Source: Firm-13 sp964617375 (GTDB lineage Bacteria; Bacillota; Clostridia; Saccharofermentanales; Saccharofermentanaceae). Taken from it: a stretch of 44,275 bases of DNA. Of this stretch, positions 17,163-25,153 are shown piece by piece. Where the stretch lies: assembly GCA_964617375.1 (NCBI GenBank), contig CAZTXQ010000023.1, positions 1 through 44,275 of the forward strand. The letters run 5' to 3'. How positions within the stretch are numbered: position 1 is the stretch's first letter; each line of letters opens with the position of its first letter. Position numbers and translations under genes: made by a program. Below the pieces are notes generated by a model. That model did no database searches, was not told where the DNA came from, and worked only from the letters and a program-made list of their open reading frames with translations.

Positions 17163-17193
17163 TTATGAAAATTCTCCTCAGCGAACGGTCGTC

Positions 17194-17209
17194 TCCCGCG
17201 ATCGCGGGA
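17194..17209. promoter_or_regulatory. 16-bp perfect palindrome in the prfC leader
   Basis: TCCCGCGATCGCGGGA, a perfect two-fold symmetric GC-rich element, lies 32-47 bases before the prfC start in otherwise AT-rich sequence. It may be an operator or a leader stem. Plus-strand TATAAT (17250-17255) lies on the far side. Confidence 0.5.
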
Positions 17210-17249
17210 CAAAGCGTCAAACGGTATATGAACGGGTTTTAAAATGAGC

Positions 17250-17255
17250 TATAAT
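17250..17255 (+). promoter_or_regulatory. Candidate -10 box for the NYN-malQ-glpK unit
   Basis: TATAAT on the plus strand 90 bases ahead of the NYN gene start; no good -35 at standard spacing. The region 17163-17344 holds no gene. Confidence 0.3.
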
Positions 17256-17344
17256 TAAATTCTAAAAGTAATCTGCTCATTTATGTTAAGCCGAATAATT
17301 ATAGCAGTCTTGTCACGTATGTGGCAAGCAAGAGAGGAAAATAT

Positions 17345-18157
17345 ATGCCTGATGTTGGTGAGACAAGACTGGCGGTTCTGATTGATGCGGATAATGTTTC
17401 CGCGAACTATATACGGCCTATGATCGAAGAATTGGCGAGGTACGGAAATCCGACGATCAAACGGATATACGGAGACTGGACGAAGCCGAATCTGGGGAGC
17501 TGGAAGAATGTACTTCTGGATTATGCCTTCCAGCCGATACAGCAATTCGGATATACGACCGGCAAGAACGCGACGGATTCCGCGATGATCATCGATGCGA
17601 TGGACATTCTGTATTCCGAGAAGGTTTCCGGTTTCTGCCTCGTATCGAGCGACAGCGATTTTACCAGGCTGGCGACGAGGCTTCGGGAAGCCGGCAAGAT
17701 CGTGTACGGAATCGGAGAGAGAAAGACTCCGACACCCTTCATCGCCGCCTGCGACCGCTTTATCTTCCTTGAAATTCTAGGGGTAAATCCCGTGGAACTG
17801 GAGCAGACGCGGGAGCCGCAGGACACGGTGCAGAAGCCGGTCTGGAACGAAGACCGCTCTGTGAAGAACAACACGACTTCCTCAATCACCAGACCGGTCA
17901 CTACGATTGACAAGCAGACGATCGCCCTGATTACCAGCTCGATCACCGACCTCGCGGACGATAGAGGATGGGCCTTTCTGGGAGCCGTCGGGAATCTGGT
18001 CTTAAAGAAGAAGCCGTCGTTTGATTCCCGTAATTTTGGATTTGCCAAACTGTCTCATATGATACGCTCCATCGATGAAGTCGAAAGCGAGGAACGGATC
18101 AACGACAAGAATCCTCTGGTTACACTGATCTACATCCGCAACAGGGAGGACATGTAA
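17345..18157 (+). CDS. NYN-domain putative ribonuclease with C-terminal OST-HTH/LOTUS domain
   Basis: A 270-residue protein. Residues about 8-146 are a NYN (LabA/DUF88-like, PIN-related) domain with the expected acidic residues: D14 and D16 in LIDADN, D78 in NATDSAMIIDAMD, and D103/D105 in SSDSDF. Residues about 188-262 match an OST-HTH (LOTUS) domain, which in homologues binds RNA, including G-rich or quadruplex RNA. This pairing is common in bacteria but its substrates are unknown. The start is ATG 17345 with AGAGAGG at 17331-17337; a GTG at 17321 would add 8 residues without a good SD. The stop is 2 bases before malQ, so the genes are probably coupled, an unexpected link to glycan metabolism. 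Confidence 0.88.
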   Translation: MPDVGETRLAVLIDADNVSANYIRPMIEELARYGNPTIKRIYGDWTKPNLGSWKNVLLDYAFQPIQQFGYTTGKNATDSAMIIDAMDILYSEKVSGFCLVSSDSDFTRLATRLREAGKIVYGIGERKTPTPFIAACDRFIFLEILGVNPVELEQTREPQDTVQKPVWNEDRSVKNNTTSSITRPVTTIDKQTIALITSSITDLADDRGWAFLGAVGNLVLKKKPSFDSRNFGFAKLSHMIRSIDEVESEERINDKNPLVTLIYIRNREDM

Positions 18158-18159
18158 GA

Positions 18160-19677
18160 ATGCAGAGAGGCAGCGGGGTTTTGCTACATATCTCGTCTTT
18201 GCCCGGACCGTTCGGTGCGGGGTGCTTCGGTTCCGAGGCCGTGGAATTTGCGCGGCAGATCCACGAGGCGGGATTCTCCTACTGGCAGGTTCTGCCGTTC
18301 TCACAGCCCGGGAACGGAGATTCCCCGTATCAGAGCTTTTCGGCATTTGCGGGTAATTACTATTTCATTGATCCGCGGAAACTTATGGAACAGGGACTCA
18401 TCACGCAGGCCGATCTCGAAGAGGCAATGTATAAGGGACCGCCGTACTCGGTTGATTTTCCGTGGCTCATGAAGTCCAGACTGGCGGTTCTCCGCAAAGC
18501 CTACGCCAATATCACGGAGGATATTGTCCGCGAGACGGAACTCTTCCTGAGCGCGAATCCATGGGCGGATGATGTCGCTCTTTATCAGACGATCAAGGAC
18601 GGGGAAGAGCAGAGGCCGTGGTGGGAATGGACAGACCCGGGGCTTCGGCTTCACAGCGAGACCGCGATGGATGACATCCGGGAAAGCCGTCATGACGAAT
18701 ACTTTTTTCACTGTTATGTCGAATATGAGTTCCATAGACAGTGGATGTCCGTAAAAGAGCAGATCAACGATGCCGGCGTTCAGGTTATCGGGGACATTCC
18801 GATTTATGTCTCGGATGACAGTGCGGACGTATGGGCGAACAGCGATCTGTTTCTGGTCAATCCGGACCATACCTTTACGAGCGTCGCCGGCGTTCCGCCG
18901 GATTATTTTTGTGCGGACGGACAGCTGTGGGGGAATCCGCTGTATAACTGGGAGGTGCATAAGACAACCGGTTATGAGTGGTGGCTTCTTCGGCTGAAGG
19001 TTAATTTTGAAAGATTTGATCAGCTGAGAATCGATCATTTTCGAGGATTTTCTTCTTACTGGTCTGTCGATGCAAAGGAATCGACGGCACGGAACGGCGT
19101 ATGGATGAAGGGCCCCGGGATGGATCTGTTTAACAGGGTCAACGAGGTTTTTCCGGATTCGCCGATTATCGCGGAGGACTTGGGCGAGATCGACGACGAT
19201 GTTCGCAAATTTCTCGGACAGGCCGGATTTCCGGGTATGCACGTGCTGCAATTCGGATTTGATCCGAACGGTGACAGCACCAATCTGCCGCATCATTATG
19301 AGAAGAATTCCGTCGCCTACACCGGTACGCATGACAACAACACCATATTGGGATGGCTGTGGGATGCTTCACCGGAGGAACGCGATTTCGCCCTTAAGTA
19401 TTGCAATGTCACGAATAAAGACTGGGGTACGGGCGGCCCCGACAGTCCGTCCTGCCGCGCAATGCTTCGCCAGGTTTGGCAGTCTCATGCGGGGCTCGCG
19501 ATCGTTCCTGCACAGGATTTACTGGGCTACGGAAAAGATACGCGCATGAATATTCCCGGCACGCCGGAAGGCAACTGGACTTTCCGCGTGACGGCCGACG
19601 CGCTCAAGTCGATGAACACTGCCTGGCTCCTCGAACTGAACCGGTTATATCGCAGATGCATGGTGCACGGGGTATAA
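18160..19677 (+). CDS. malQ: 4-alpha-glucanotransferase (amylomaltase, GH77)
   Basis: A 505-residue enzyme transferring alpha-1,4-glucan segments between maltodextrins in the cytoplasm. GH77 signatures: N-terminal RGSGVLLHISSLPGPFGAGCFG, YWQVLPFSQPG and SPYQSFSAFAGN; nucleophile aspartate in RIDHFRGF (near residue 292), acid/base glutamate in IIAEDLG (near 339) and the third carboxylate in TGTHDNNT (near 392). Length equals the family norm. It starts 2 bases after the NYN gene and ends 2 bases before glpK, with only a weak SD (AGGGAGGA within the NYN 3' end), so it is translated as part of a packed operon. No other maltodextrin gene is in the window. Confidence 0.96.
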   Translation: MQRGSGVLLHISSLPGPFGAGCFGSEAVEFARQIHEAGFSYWQVLPFSQPGNGDSPYQSFSAFAGNYYFIDPRKLMEQGLITQADLEEAMYKGPPYSVDFPWLMKSRLAVLRKAYANITEDIVRETELFLSANPWADDVALYQTIKDGEEQRPWWEWTDPGLRLHSETAMDDIRESRHDEYFFHCYVEYEFHRQWMSVKEQINDAGVQVIGDIPIYVSDDSADVWANSDLFLVNPDHTFTSVAGVPPDYFCADGQLWGNPLYNWEVHKTTGYEWWLLRLKVNFERFDQLRIDHFRGFSSYWSVDAKESTARNGVWMKGPGMDLFNRVNEVFPDSPIIAEDLGEIDDDVRKFLGQAGFPGMHVLQFGFDPNGDSTNLPHHYEKNSVAYTGTHDNNTILGWLWDASPEERDFALKYCNVTNKDWGTGGPDSPSCRAMLRQVWQSHAGLAIVPAQDLLGYGKDTRMNIPGTPEGNWTFRVTADALKSMNTAWLLELNRLYRRCMVHGV

Positions 19678-19679
19678 GT

Positions 19680-21191
19680 ATGAACGAATACATTCTCTCA
19701 ATCGATCAGGGTACGACAAGCTCCAGATGCATGCTGTTCGACCGGAACGGAACGGCCCTAACCATGGCGCAGTACGGTTTCGCCCAGCATTATCCGAATC
19801 CGGGCTGGGTGGAACAGGATCCCATGGATATTCTGGGATCGGTTCTTCATTCCATGGGGGAGGCGTTTTCCAAAAGTGAGCTCTCGGCGACGGATATTGC
19901 CGCTATCGGGATCACGAATCAGAGAGAAACCACGATTGTATGGGACAAAAGAACCGGTCTTCCCGTGTACCCCGCGATCGTTTGGCAGTGCCGGCGGACC
20001 GCGCCTTTATGCGACGCCATCAAAATGGAAGGGCTGTCCGGCCTTATTCAGGATCGGACGGGACTTGTCGTCGACGCTTATTTCTCGGCAACGAAGATTA
20101 AATGGATCCTGGATCATATTCCGGGCGTAAACGAGCGGGCTTTGGCGGGCGATCTTCTTTTCGGAACAGTCGATACATGGCTGATCTGGAATCTGACCGG
20201 CGGAATTTCACATGTGACGGATTATTCGAACGCGTCGCGGACGATGCTTTTCGATATCGAAAAGCTTGCCTGGGACGACGAGCTTTTGCGGCTTCTGGGG
20301 ATTCCCAGGTCCATGCTTCCCGAAGTACTTCCGACATGTACGAATTTCGGAAAAATCGCGAAAGGCATCAAGGGCATCGAGAAACTGGAGGGCATACCGA
20401 TTCTGGCAGTTGCGGGAGATCAATCCGCGGCGCTTTTCGGACAGACCTGTTTTTCGGAGGGTGATACGAAGAATACCTATGGAACGGGTTGCTTTACGCT
20501 GATGAACACGGGCTCCAGGCGTGTCCGCTCGGAGAACGGTCTCGTGTCTTCTGTCGCGTGGTCGATTAACGGGAATCTCTCCTATGCTTTGGAGGGCAGT
20601 GTTTTTAGTGCGGGAGCCGCGATTTCTTGGCTTAAGGAAGGCCTCGGAATCATCTCGACACCGCGCGAATGCGACGAACTGGCGGAGACCCTGACCGACA
20701 ACGATGGCGTATATCTTGTTCCCGCATTTACGGGACTCGGAGCGCCGTACTGGGATATGTATGCCAGAGGCAGCATTATCGGGCTTACCAGGGGAACCGG
20801 CCGTGCGCATATCGCGAGGGCGGCGCTTGAGAGCATTGCTTATCAGGTAAGGGATCTCGTCGAGCTGATGCAGACGGAAAGTACGCACTCGATCCGGGAA
20901 CTTCGCGTTGACGGCGGCGCATCGGTCAGTGACTTTCTTATGCAGTTTCAGGCGGATATTCTGGGAATACCCGTGAACCGCGCCGGCACTGTCGAGACGA
21001 CGTCTCTCGGTGTTGCCAATCTGGCCGGTATGACATGCGGAATCTGGACTTCTCTGGAACAATTAAAAGCGCTCCGTAAGAGTGCCGCGATTTATACGCC
21101 GCATATGGAAGAAGTCCGCCGCGACCGCTATTATGAACAGTGGAAAAGGGCGGTCCTTCGTTCCGGCAAGTGGATCGGTTCCGACCAATAA
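19680..21191 (+). CDS. glpK: Glycerol kinase
   Basis: A 503-residue FGGY-family kinase making glycerol 3-phosphate from glycerol and ATP. Motifs: phosphate-1 loop DQGTTSSR (9-16), AIGITNQRETT, IVWQCRRT, the catalytic region AVAGDQSAALFGQ, NTYGTGCF and LRVDGGAS. The start is ATG 19680, 2 bases after malQ; the long in-frame extension upstream is malQ sequence in another frame. In Gram-positive GlpK enzymes controlled by the PTS, a histidine in the segment after SNASRTMLF is phosphorylated; here that segment reads DIEKLAWD, with glutamate where I recall the histidine. If correct, PTS activation would be absent. No glpF or glpD gene is near. Confidence 0.95.
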   Translation: MNEYILSIDQGTTSSRCMLFDRNGTALTMAQYGFAQHYPNPGWVEQDPMDILGSVLHSMGEAFSKSELSATDIAAIGITNQRETTIVWDKRTGLPVYPAIVWQCRRTAPLCDAIKMEGLSGLIQDRTGLVVDAYFSATKIKWILDHIPGVNERALAGDLLFGTVDTWLIWNLTGGISHVTDYSNASRTMLFDIEKLAWDDELLRLLGIPRSMLPEVLPTCTNFGKIAKGIKGIEKLEGIPILAVAGDQSAALFGQTCFSEGDTKNTYGTGCFTLMNTGSRRVRSENGLVSSVAWSINGNLSYALEGSVFSAGAAISWLKEGLGIISTPRECDELAETLTDNDGVYLVPAFTGLGAPYWDMYARGSIIGLTRGTGRAHIARAALESIAYQVRDLVELMQTESTHSIRELRVDGGASVSDFLMQFQADILGIPVNRAGTVETTSLGVANLAGMTCGIWTSLEQLKALRKSAAIYTPHMEEVRRDRYYEQWKRAVLRSGKWIGSDQ

Positions 21192-21236
21192 TGATTTCCG
21201 GTCCGAATATAACCTGACAGAAAAGTAGGAGTAAAT

Positions 21237-22172
21237 ATGTCGGTTGAAACGATCCTTGGCATTCTGGTAAAAATGGCCTTCATGATTGCAATCGGCTATT
21301 TGCTCCGTAAAAGAAACATTATCACGGAAGAAGTACAAAAGGGATTGTCAGAAATTCTCTTAAAAATCGTTCTTCCGCTCAGCATTCTCGATTCGGCTCA
21401 CTACGCATATAACAGCGAACTGTTTCACGGTATGGTCGTTGTGGCAATCGTATCCGTAAGCTTTTATGCTGCGGGACTGTTTGCCATGACACTCCTGAGC
21501 CGTGTTTTGCCGCTCGAAAAGAGCCGGCAAAGGATCTTCGTTACGATGACCGTTTTTCAGAATACCGGATTTGTCGGCATACCGGTTATGAGCGCTCTCT
21601 TTGCCGAACAGGGCCTTCTTATGGCCGTTATCTTTAATCTGTCCTACAATCTTTTCATGTATACGTACGGAATCAACATGTTGAGCGGACAGGGCGGAGT
21701 CGACTGGAAGAAGATCGTAAGGAATCCCGTAACGATCATGTCCGTAATCAGCATTCTGATTTTTGTGTCGCCGTTCCGGATTCCCGAGATCATCTCTGCT
21801 CCGATTGCCGATGTGGGAAGCATGAGTGTTCCGCTCTCCATGATGATCATGGGCGGAAGCCTTGCCAAAGTCCCGCTTTTCAGCATCCTTAAAGACAAAT
21901 ACTCCTATCTGGTATCGCTGATCCGTCTCATTGTTTTTCCGCTTATTATGCTTCTGGTTCTGAAGCTCATCGGAGTTTCGCCTGTAACCGCATCGGTCTG
22001 TGTTCTGATGGCGGCGCTACCCTGCGGGACGATGAATGTTATTTTTGCCGAGAAATACAACTGCGCTCCGGAATTTGCATCCAAAGCGGTCTTTCAGAGC
22101 ATGACATTAATGGCGGTCACGCTTCCCCTGATGATATTACTGGTAACCCGGGTATTTCCCATGGTGTCCTGA
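21237..22172 (+). CDS. AEC-family transporter (auxin efflux carrier/malate permease-like)
   Basis: A 311-residue integral membrane protein with about ten hydrophobic helices in the AEC two-repeat layout. Recognisable pieces are the N-terminal YLLRKRNIITEEVQKGLSEILLKIVLPLSI, the QNTGFVGIPVMSALF segment in helix 4, the SVPLSMMIMGGSLAKV segment opening the second half, and ALPCGTMNVIFAEKY near the end. Family members carry organic anions such as malate or, in plants, auxin; the substrate here cannot be predicted. GTAGGAG lies 7 bases before ATG. It follows glpK by 45 bases and may be on the same transcript. Its 3' end faces the next gene across 10 bases with no terminator visible. Confidence 0.88.
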   Translation: MSVETILGILVKMAFMIAIGYLLRKRNIITEEVQKGLSEILLKIVLPLSILDSAHYAYNSELFHGMVVVAIVSVSFYAAGLFAMTLLSRVLPLEKSRQRIFVTMTVFQNTGFVGIPVMSALFAEQGLLMAVIFNLSYNLFMYTYGINMLSGQGGVDWKKIVRNPVTIMSVISILIFVSPFRIPEIISAPIADVGSMSVPLSMMIMGGSLAKVPLFSILKDKYSYLVSLIRLIVFPLIMLLVLKLIGVSPVTASVCVLMAALPCGTMNVIFAEKYNCAPEFASKAVFQSMTLMAVTLPLMILLVTRVFPMVS

Positions 22173-22182
22173 TGATTGGTTA

Positions 22183-22842
22183 TCACGCTTCACTTTGCGG
22201 GGCGGGCGAAATACGTTCGTAGATGATACATCCAACCGCATCTTCCATATCCCAGACGTATGTCGTTTTCCCGGCGTATTTCCGCGTCATCCAAAAGATA
22301 GCCAAATCTCCGCCGGAGCCGAAAATCATCGAGACGGTCAAAAACGTGAGCAGAATATTGCCGGTAAGCATCGAGGCGGCTGCAAGCGGCACGCAGACGG
22401 CCCAGAGCGGTGCCAACAGGCTTTGTCTATAGATATTAAGTGTAATTACTTCCGAGCAGTGGCAGTATGGTGTCGCGGATTTGACGCCGAAAACGATACT
22501 CTTCCATCCATAATCGCAGCCTTTGAGAAAAAAGAGCGCATGAATAAACTCATGCAATACGATAAGTCCGAAGAATGCGGCGAAATAGAAGAGAAGCCAC
22601 AGGAGGAGTTCGAGCAGATTCCCGGAAGAAATGGTGCCCTCGCTCTTCCGCCGAACGGATTCGCTTAGGGCAAAAAGCACAATGTATAGCACCACGAATG
22701 GCAGCGGATACAGAAGTGCCACGATATTTGCTTTTAGGAACGACATGGATTTCGTTGTTTCGCGATATTCCTCTTTTAAAAACATGTCCTTATTCACTGT
22801 ACAAGGCCCCCAATAATTGTCTTGTTTTTGATATTTTATCAC
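22183..22842 (-). CDS. DUF3267-like membrane zinc metalloprotease
   Basis: A 219-residue protein with about four to five membrane helices and the zinc-protease motif HEFIH (H97, E98, H101) within a membrane segment, matching the DUF3267 pattern. A late aspartate in GGDLAIFWM could be the third ligand, as in site-2-protease-like enzymes. Its substrate is unknown; neighbours suggest envelope stress (the divergent PadR-DUF4097 module). The reading frame opens with GTG at 22842 without a clear SD; ATG at residue 20 is an alternative start preceded closely by AAGGA. The upstream region 22843-22934 is shared with the divergent PadR promoter. Confidence 0.75.
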   Translation of the reverse strand: MIKYQKQDNYWGPCTVNKDMFLKEEYRETTKSMSFLKANIVALLYPLPFVVLYIVLFALSESVRRKSEGTISSGNLLELLLWLLFYFAAFFGLIVLHEFIHALFFLKGCDYGWKSIVFGVKSATPYCHCSEVITLNIYRQSLLAPLWAVCVPLAAASMLTGNILLTFLTVSMIFGSGGDLAIFWMTRKYAGKTTYVWDMEDAVGCIIYERISPAPQSEA

Positions 22843-22868
22843 ACATCAAGAAAATTTCATAAAGTACC

Positions 22869-22897
22869 TTGACAGACACAGTATCTCCATTTACAAT
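22869..22897 (+). promoter_or_regulatory. Consensus promoter of the PadR-DUF4097 operon
   Basis: TTGACA (22869-22874) and TACAAT (22892-22897) are 17 bases apart, the strongest vegetative promoter in the window. A TGACGTCA palindrome (22904-22911) lies where transcription should start and is a candidate PadR operator. Confidence 0.85.
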
Positions 22898-22903
22898 TTA
22901 CAT

Positions 22904-22911
22904 TGACGTCA
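22904..22911. promoter_or_regulatory. TGACGTCA palindrome at the PadR operon transcription start
   Basis: A perfect 8-bp palindrome 6 bases downstream of the -10 box; the flanks GTATCT (22881-22886) and AGATAT (22911-22916) are also near-symmetric. The position fits a repressor site for the PadR encoded just downstream. Confidence 0.45.
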
Positions 22912-22934
22912 GATATAACTCGGAGGTGAAAAAG

Positions 22935-23264
22935 ATGGCAATTACTTCGGACCTGTTACGTGGGCACACGGAAACGATCATTCTTGCCCACCTGCTCGGA
23001 AAAGACAGCTATGGATACGAGATCAATAAATCCATTCAGGAAAAGACAAAAAATCGCTACGAACTCAAGGAAGCAACACTTTATTCCGCATTCAGGCGGC
23101 TCGAAGAAACCGGATCCATTTCTTCGTACTGGGGGGACGAAAGCACGGGCGCGCGACGGAGGTATTACTCCGTAACCAAGCTTGGGCGGGAAACATATCT
23201 GAAAAACAAAGAAGACTGGGAAGAAACAAAAGAAATAATCGACCGATTACTGAAGGAGGAATGA
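22935..23264 (+). CDS. PadR-family transcriptional regulator of an envelope module
   Basis: A 109-residue PadR winged-helix protein: DLLRGHTETIILAHLLGKDSYGYEINKSIQE, then EATLYSAFRRLEETGSISSYW and RRRYYSVTKLGRETYL, and a short C-terminal dimer helix. ATG 22935 is preceded by GGAGGTG 7 bases away; codons upstream to 22869 belong to the promoter. It overlaps the next gene region through ATGA-type junctions (stop 23262-23264). The order PadR, DUF1700-like protein, DUF4097 protein recurs across Firmicutes, where PadR represses the set until an envelope-active compound is sensed. I infer the same here. Confidence 0.9.
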   Translation: MAITSDLLRGHTETIILAHLLGKDSYGYEINKSIQEKTKNRYELKEATLYSAFRRLEETGSISSYWGDESTGARRRYYSVTKLGRETYLKNKEDWEETKEIIDRLLKEE

Positions 23265-23266
23265 AT

Positions 23267-23908
23267 ATGAACGAACGGATAAGGACACATGTGGAAGGAC
23301 TTTTCGAGGGCGCTCCGATGACTCGGAAAATACTTGACCTGAAGGAAGAGCTTCTTGCGAATCTGAACAGCAAATACGACGATCTGGTCGCGGGCGGAAC
23401 TTCTCCGGATGACGCCTATCGCACGGTAATCGCCGGAATCGGAGACGTTTCGGAGCTGGTGCGTCAAATCCAGAACGAGTCGGCCTTTAACAAAAGCATC
23501 CCTTCGTCGGCTCGAAAAAGGAGTGCGATCTTTGTCTCAGTCGCAGTCGCACTTTACATACTTGCCCCGTTCAGTGCGATATTGGTCACCGGCAATATGG
23601 GACCGTTCTTTATGTTTCTCTTGATCGCCGTCGCAACGGGACTTCTCATCTATAACGGAATGACAAGCCCGAAGTATATTAAAGAAGAGGACTCGATGGT
23701 CGAGGATTTTAAGGAATGGAAAAGCGGTACAAACGAGAAGAAGACGTTTCGCAAGACTCTGTCGCTGATTCTCTGGTCGCTCATCGTCATTGTTTATTTC
23801 GCGATCAATTTCTTCTTCTTTGCATGGGCATATTCCTGGATCATTTTTATCATCGGTATTTTCTGCGAAGGTATTATTTCGCTCGTTCTTGATATGAAAA
23901 AGAGGTGA
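23267..23908 (+). CDS. DUF1700-like membrane protein (permease-prefix domain)
   Basis: A 213-residue protein. Residues 1-75 are a helical cytoplasmic domain of the type found before permeases and in DUF1700 proteins (ILDLKEELLANLNSKYDDLVAGG, then AYRTVIAGIGDVSELVRQI). Four membrane helices follow in two pairs (about 87-107 and 110-128; 165-185 and 188-208), with a charged loop between. I prefer ATG 23267 because AAGGAGG (23253-23259) is 7 bases away; ATG 23261 is only 1 base away. It is the middle gene of the PadR operon and ends 4 bases before the DUF4097 gene. Its exact role is unknown; partners in this module are thought to anchor or transmit envelope signals. Confidence 0.82.
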   Translation: MNERIRTHVEGLFEGAPMTRKILDLKEELLANLNSKYDDLVAGGTSPDDAYRTVIAGIGDVSELVRQIQNESAFNKSIPSSARKRSAIFVSVAVALYILAPFSAILVTGNMGPFFMFLLIAVATGLLIYNGMTSPKYIKEEDSMVEDFKEWKSGTNEKKTFRKTLSLILWSLIVIVYFAINFFFFAWAYSWIIFIIGIFCEGIISLVLDMKKR

Positions 23909-23912
23909 TCAT

Positions 23913-24932
23913 ATGAAAAAATTACGAATAGTCAGTCTGATCCTGCTCATTGTCGGAATTGTCCTTCTGGTTGGCGTTATGGTATTGTTTTCGCTCGGGC
24001 GAATAAACTTCGGCAATTTCTTCAGAGTCGAAAAGCAAGTGGAGATCTTCAGTAAGACAGAATCGATGACCGGCATAAATGAAATATCACTTGATCTTGC
24101 CAGTGCCGATATTCGGATCGTACCGTCTGATGTGGAAGAAGTTACCGTGACGTATAAGGGACCTGAATCCAAAAAGGATGATCCGGACATAACCGTCGAA
24201 GTAAAAGACGGAGAACTCAAGGTCATGCAGGAGAAAACGAATTTCTTTTACCTGTTCTCCTGGAATTTTACACAGAGGCTTGTCGAGATCGAGATTCCGG
24301 AAAGCTATGCCGGTGAACTCTCCGTCCTGAACAGTTCCGGAAATCTTACGATCGACGGTGATTACACTTTTGCATCGTATTATTCGAACGTTACCTCGGG
24401 AGATATTAACATCGACCGCATGAGTACCGCCGACTTTGTTCTGAGTAGTACTTCGGGAAACATCAAAATTGGCACGCTTAAGACGGACAAATTCGACATT
24501 CGTGTAACTTCCGGCGATACAAATGTCGATGAACTCACAGGGGATGGCACGCTCAAAACAACTTCCGGCAATGTTGTTATTCTTATACTGAACGGACGGG
24601 CCGATTTGACGACATCGTCCGGGAACTCGACTGTAAGAGAATGGAAGGGAAGCGGCTCGATGCATTGTGCGTCAGGCAACCTGGAAGTCGTCATCTCGGA
24701 ATCAACCGGTGACATGACAATCGGCACCACTTCGGGCAATATCAAAGTTAGTCTGAGTGAGAAAGCTGCCTATCAAATTGAAGCATCCGTAGTGTCCGGC
24801 GATATCAACTCCGATATTCCGCTCACATATACCGGAAACAACAAGAATGATGCCCACGGCGACTTCGGAACAGATCCTGCGAACAGTCTTACCGTAAAAG
24901 CTACCTCGGGAAATATCCGGATTGCGGCTTAA
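23913..24932 (+). CDS. DUF4097 beta-repeat envelope protein (LiaG-like)
   Basis: A 339-residue protein with one N-terminal transmembrane helix (about 7-28) and an extracellular part built from repeated strands. A Ser/Thr-Ser-Gly-Asn/Asp motif recurs eleven times from about residue 139 to the end (SSGN, TSGD, TSGN and variants), roughly every 17-25 residues, as expected of a DUF4097 beta-solenoid. Related proteins (LiaG, YvlB families) belong to cell-envelope stress modules. The DNA also repeats (ACTTCGGG or ACTTCCGG at most turns), so the solenoid probably grew by internal duplication. The start 4 bases after the previous stop indicates coupling. A composite terminator follows. Confidence 0.85.
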   Translation: MKKLRIVSLILLIVGIVLLVGVMVLFSLGRINFGNFFRVEKQVEIFSKTESMTGINEISLDLASADIRIVPSDVEEVTVTYKGPESKKDDPDITVEVKDGELKVMQEKTNFFYLFSWNFTQRLVEIEIPESYAGELSVLNSSGNLTIDGDYTFASYYSNVTSGDINIDRMSTADFVLSSTSGNIKIGTLKTDKFDIRVTSGDTNVDELTGDGTLKTTSGNVVILILNGRADLTTSSGNSTVREWKGSGSMHCASGNLEVVISESTGDMTIGTTSGNIKVSLSEKAAYQIEASVVSGDINSDIPLTYTGNNKNDAHGDFGTDPANSLTVKATSGNIRIAA

Positions 24933-24962
24933 TTTGCCGTAACCCGAATCATCAGACAAGAG

Positions 24963-25050
24963 AATACCGCTGAAGAAATTTGTGAACCGGCCTTGAGAGG
25001 GACATTTTCCCTCCCGGACACACAAAAACTTCTTCAAGCGGTATTTTTTT
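24963..25050 (+). terminator. Composite long-stem terminator of the DUF4097 operon
   Basis: An outer stem of 15 bp with one bulged base (24963-24977 with 25030-25045) and a weaker continuation (TTTGTG with CACAAA) encloses an inner GAGGGA/TCCCTC hairpin (about 24996-25013). Seven T residues follow. The fold is much longer than an ordinary terminator. Confidence 0.8.
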
Positions 25051-25061
25051 ACTTTGTCTAT

Positions 25062-25091
25062 TTACTTTGCGATTTCATATTGTTATATAAT
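25062..25091 (+). promoter_or_regulatory. Candidate promoter of the TspO-like gene
   Basis: TATAAT at 25086-25091, with TTACTT (25062-25067) 18 bases upstream as a weak -35. The leader to the ATG is about 55 bases long. Confidence 0.45.
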
Positions 25092-25153
25092 GTGCGTATA
25101 GGTTCTAATTAAGTGAGGGCAGTCCAGGTACGGTAGTCACCGGAGGATTTTAT

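Noticed and set aside
18301..19332. 343-codon minus-strand open frame inside malQ
   Set aside because: Shadow of a highly conserved enzyme gene; no domain recognisable.
20208..21062. 284-codon minus-strand open frame inside glpK
   Set aside because: Same reason: antisense to a conserved kinase and without any motif.
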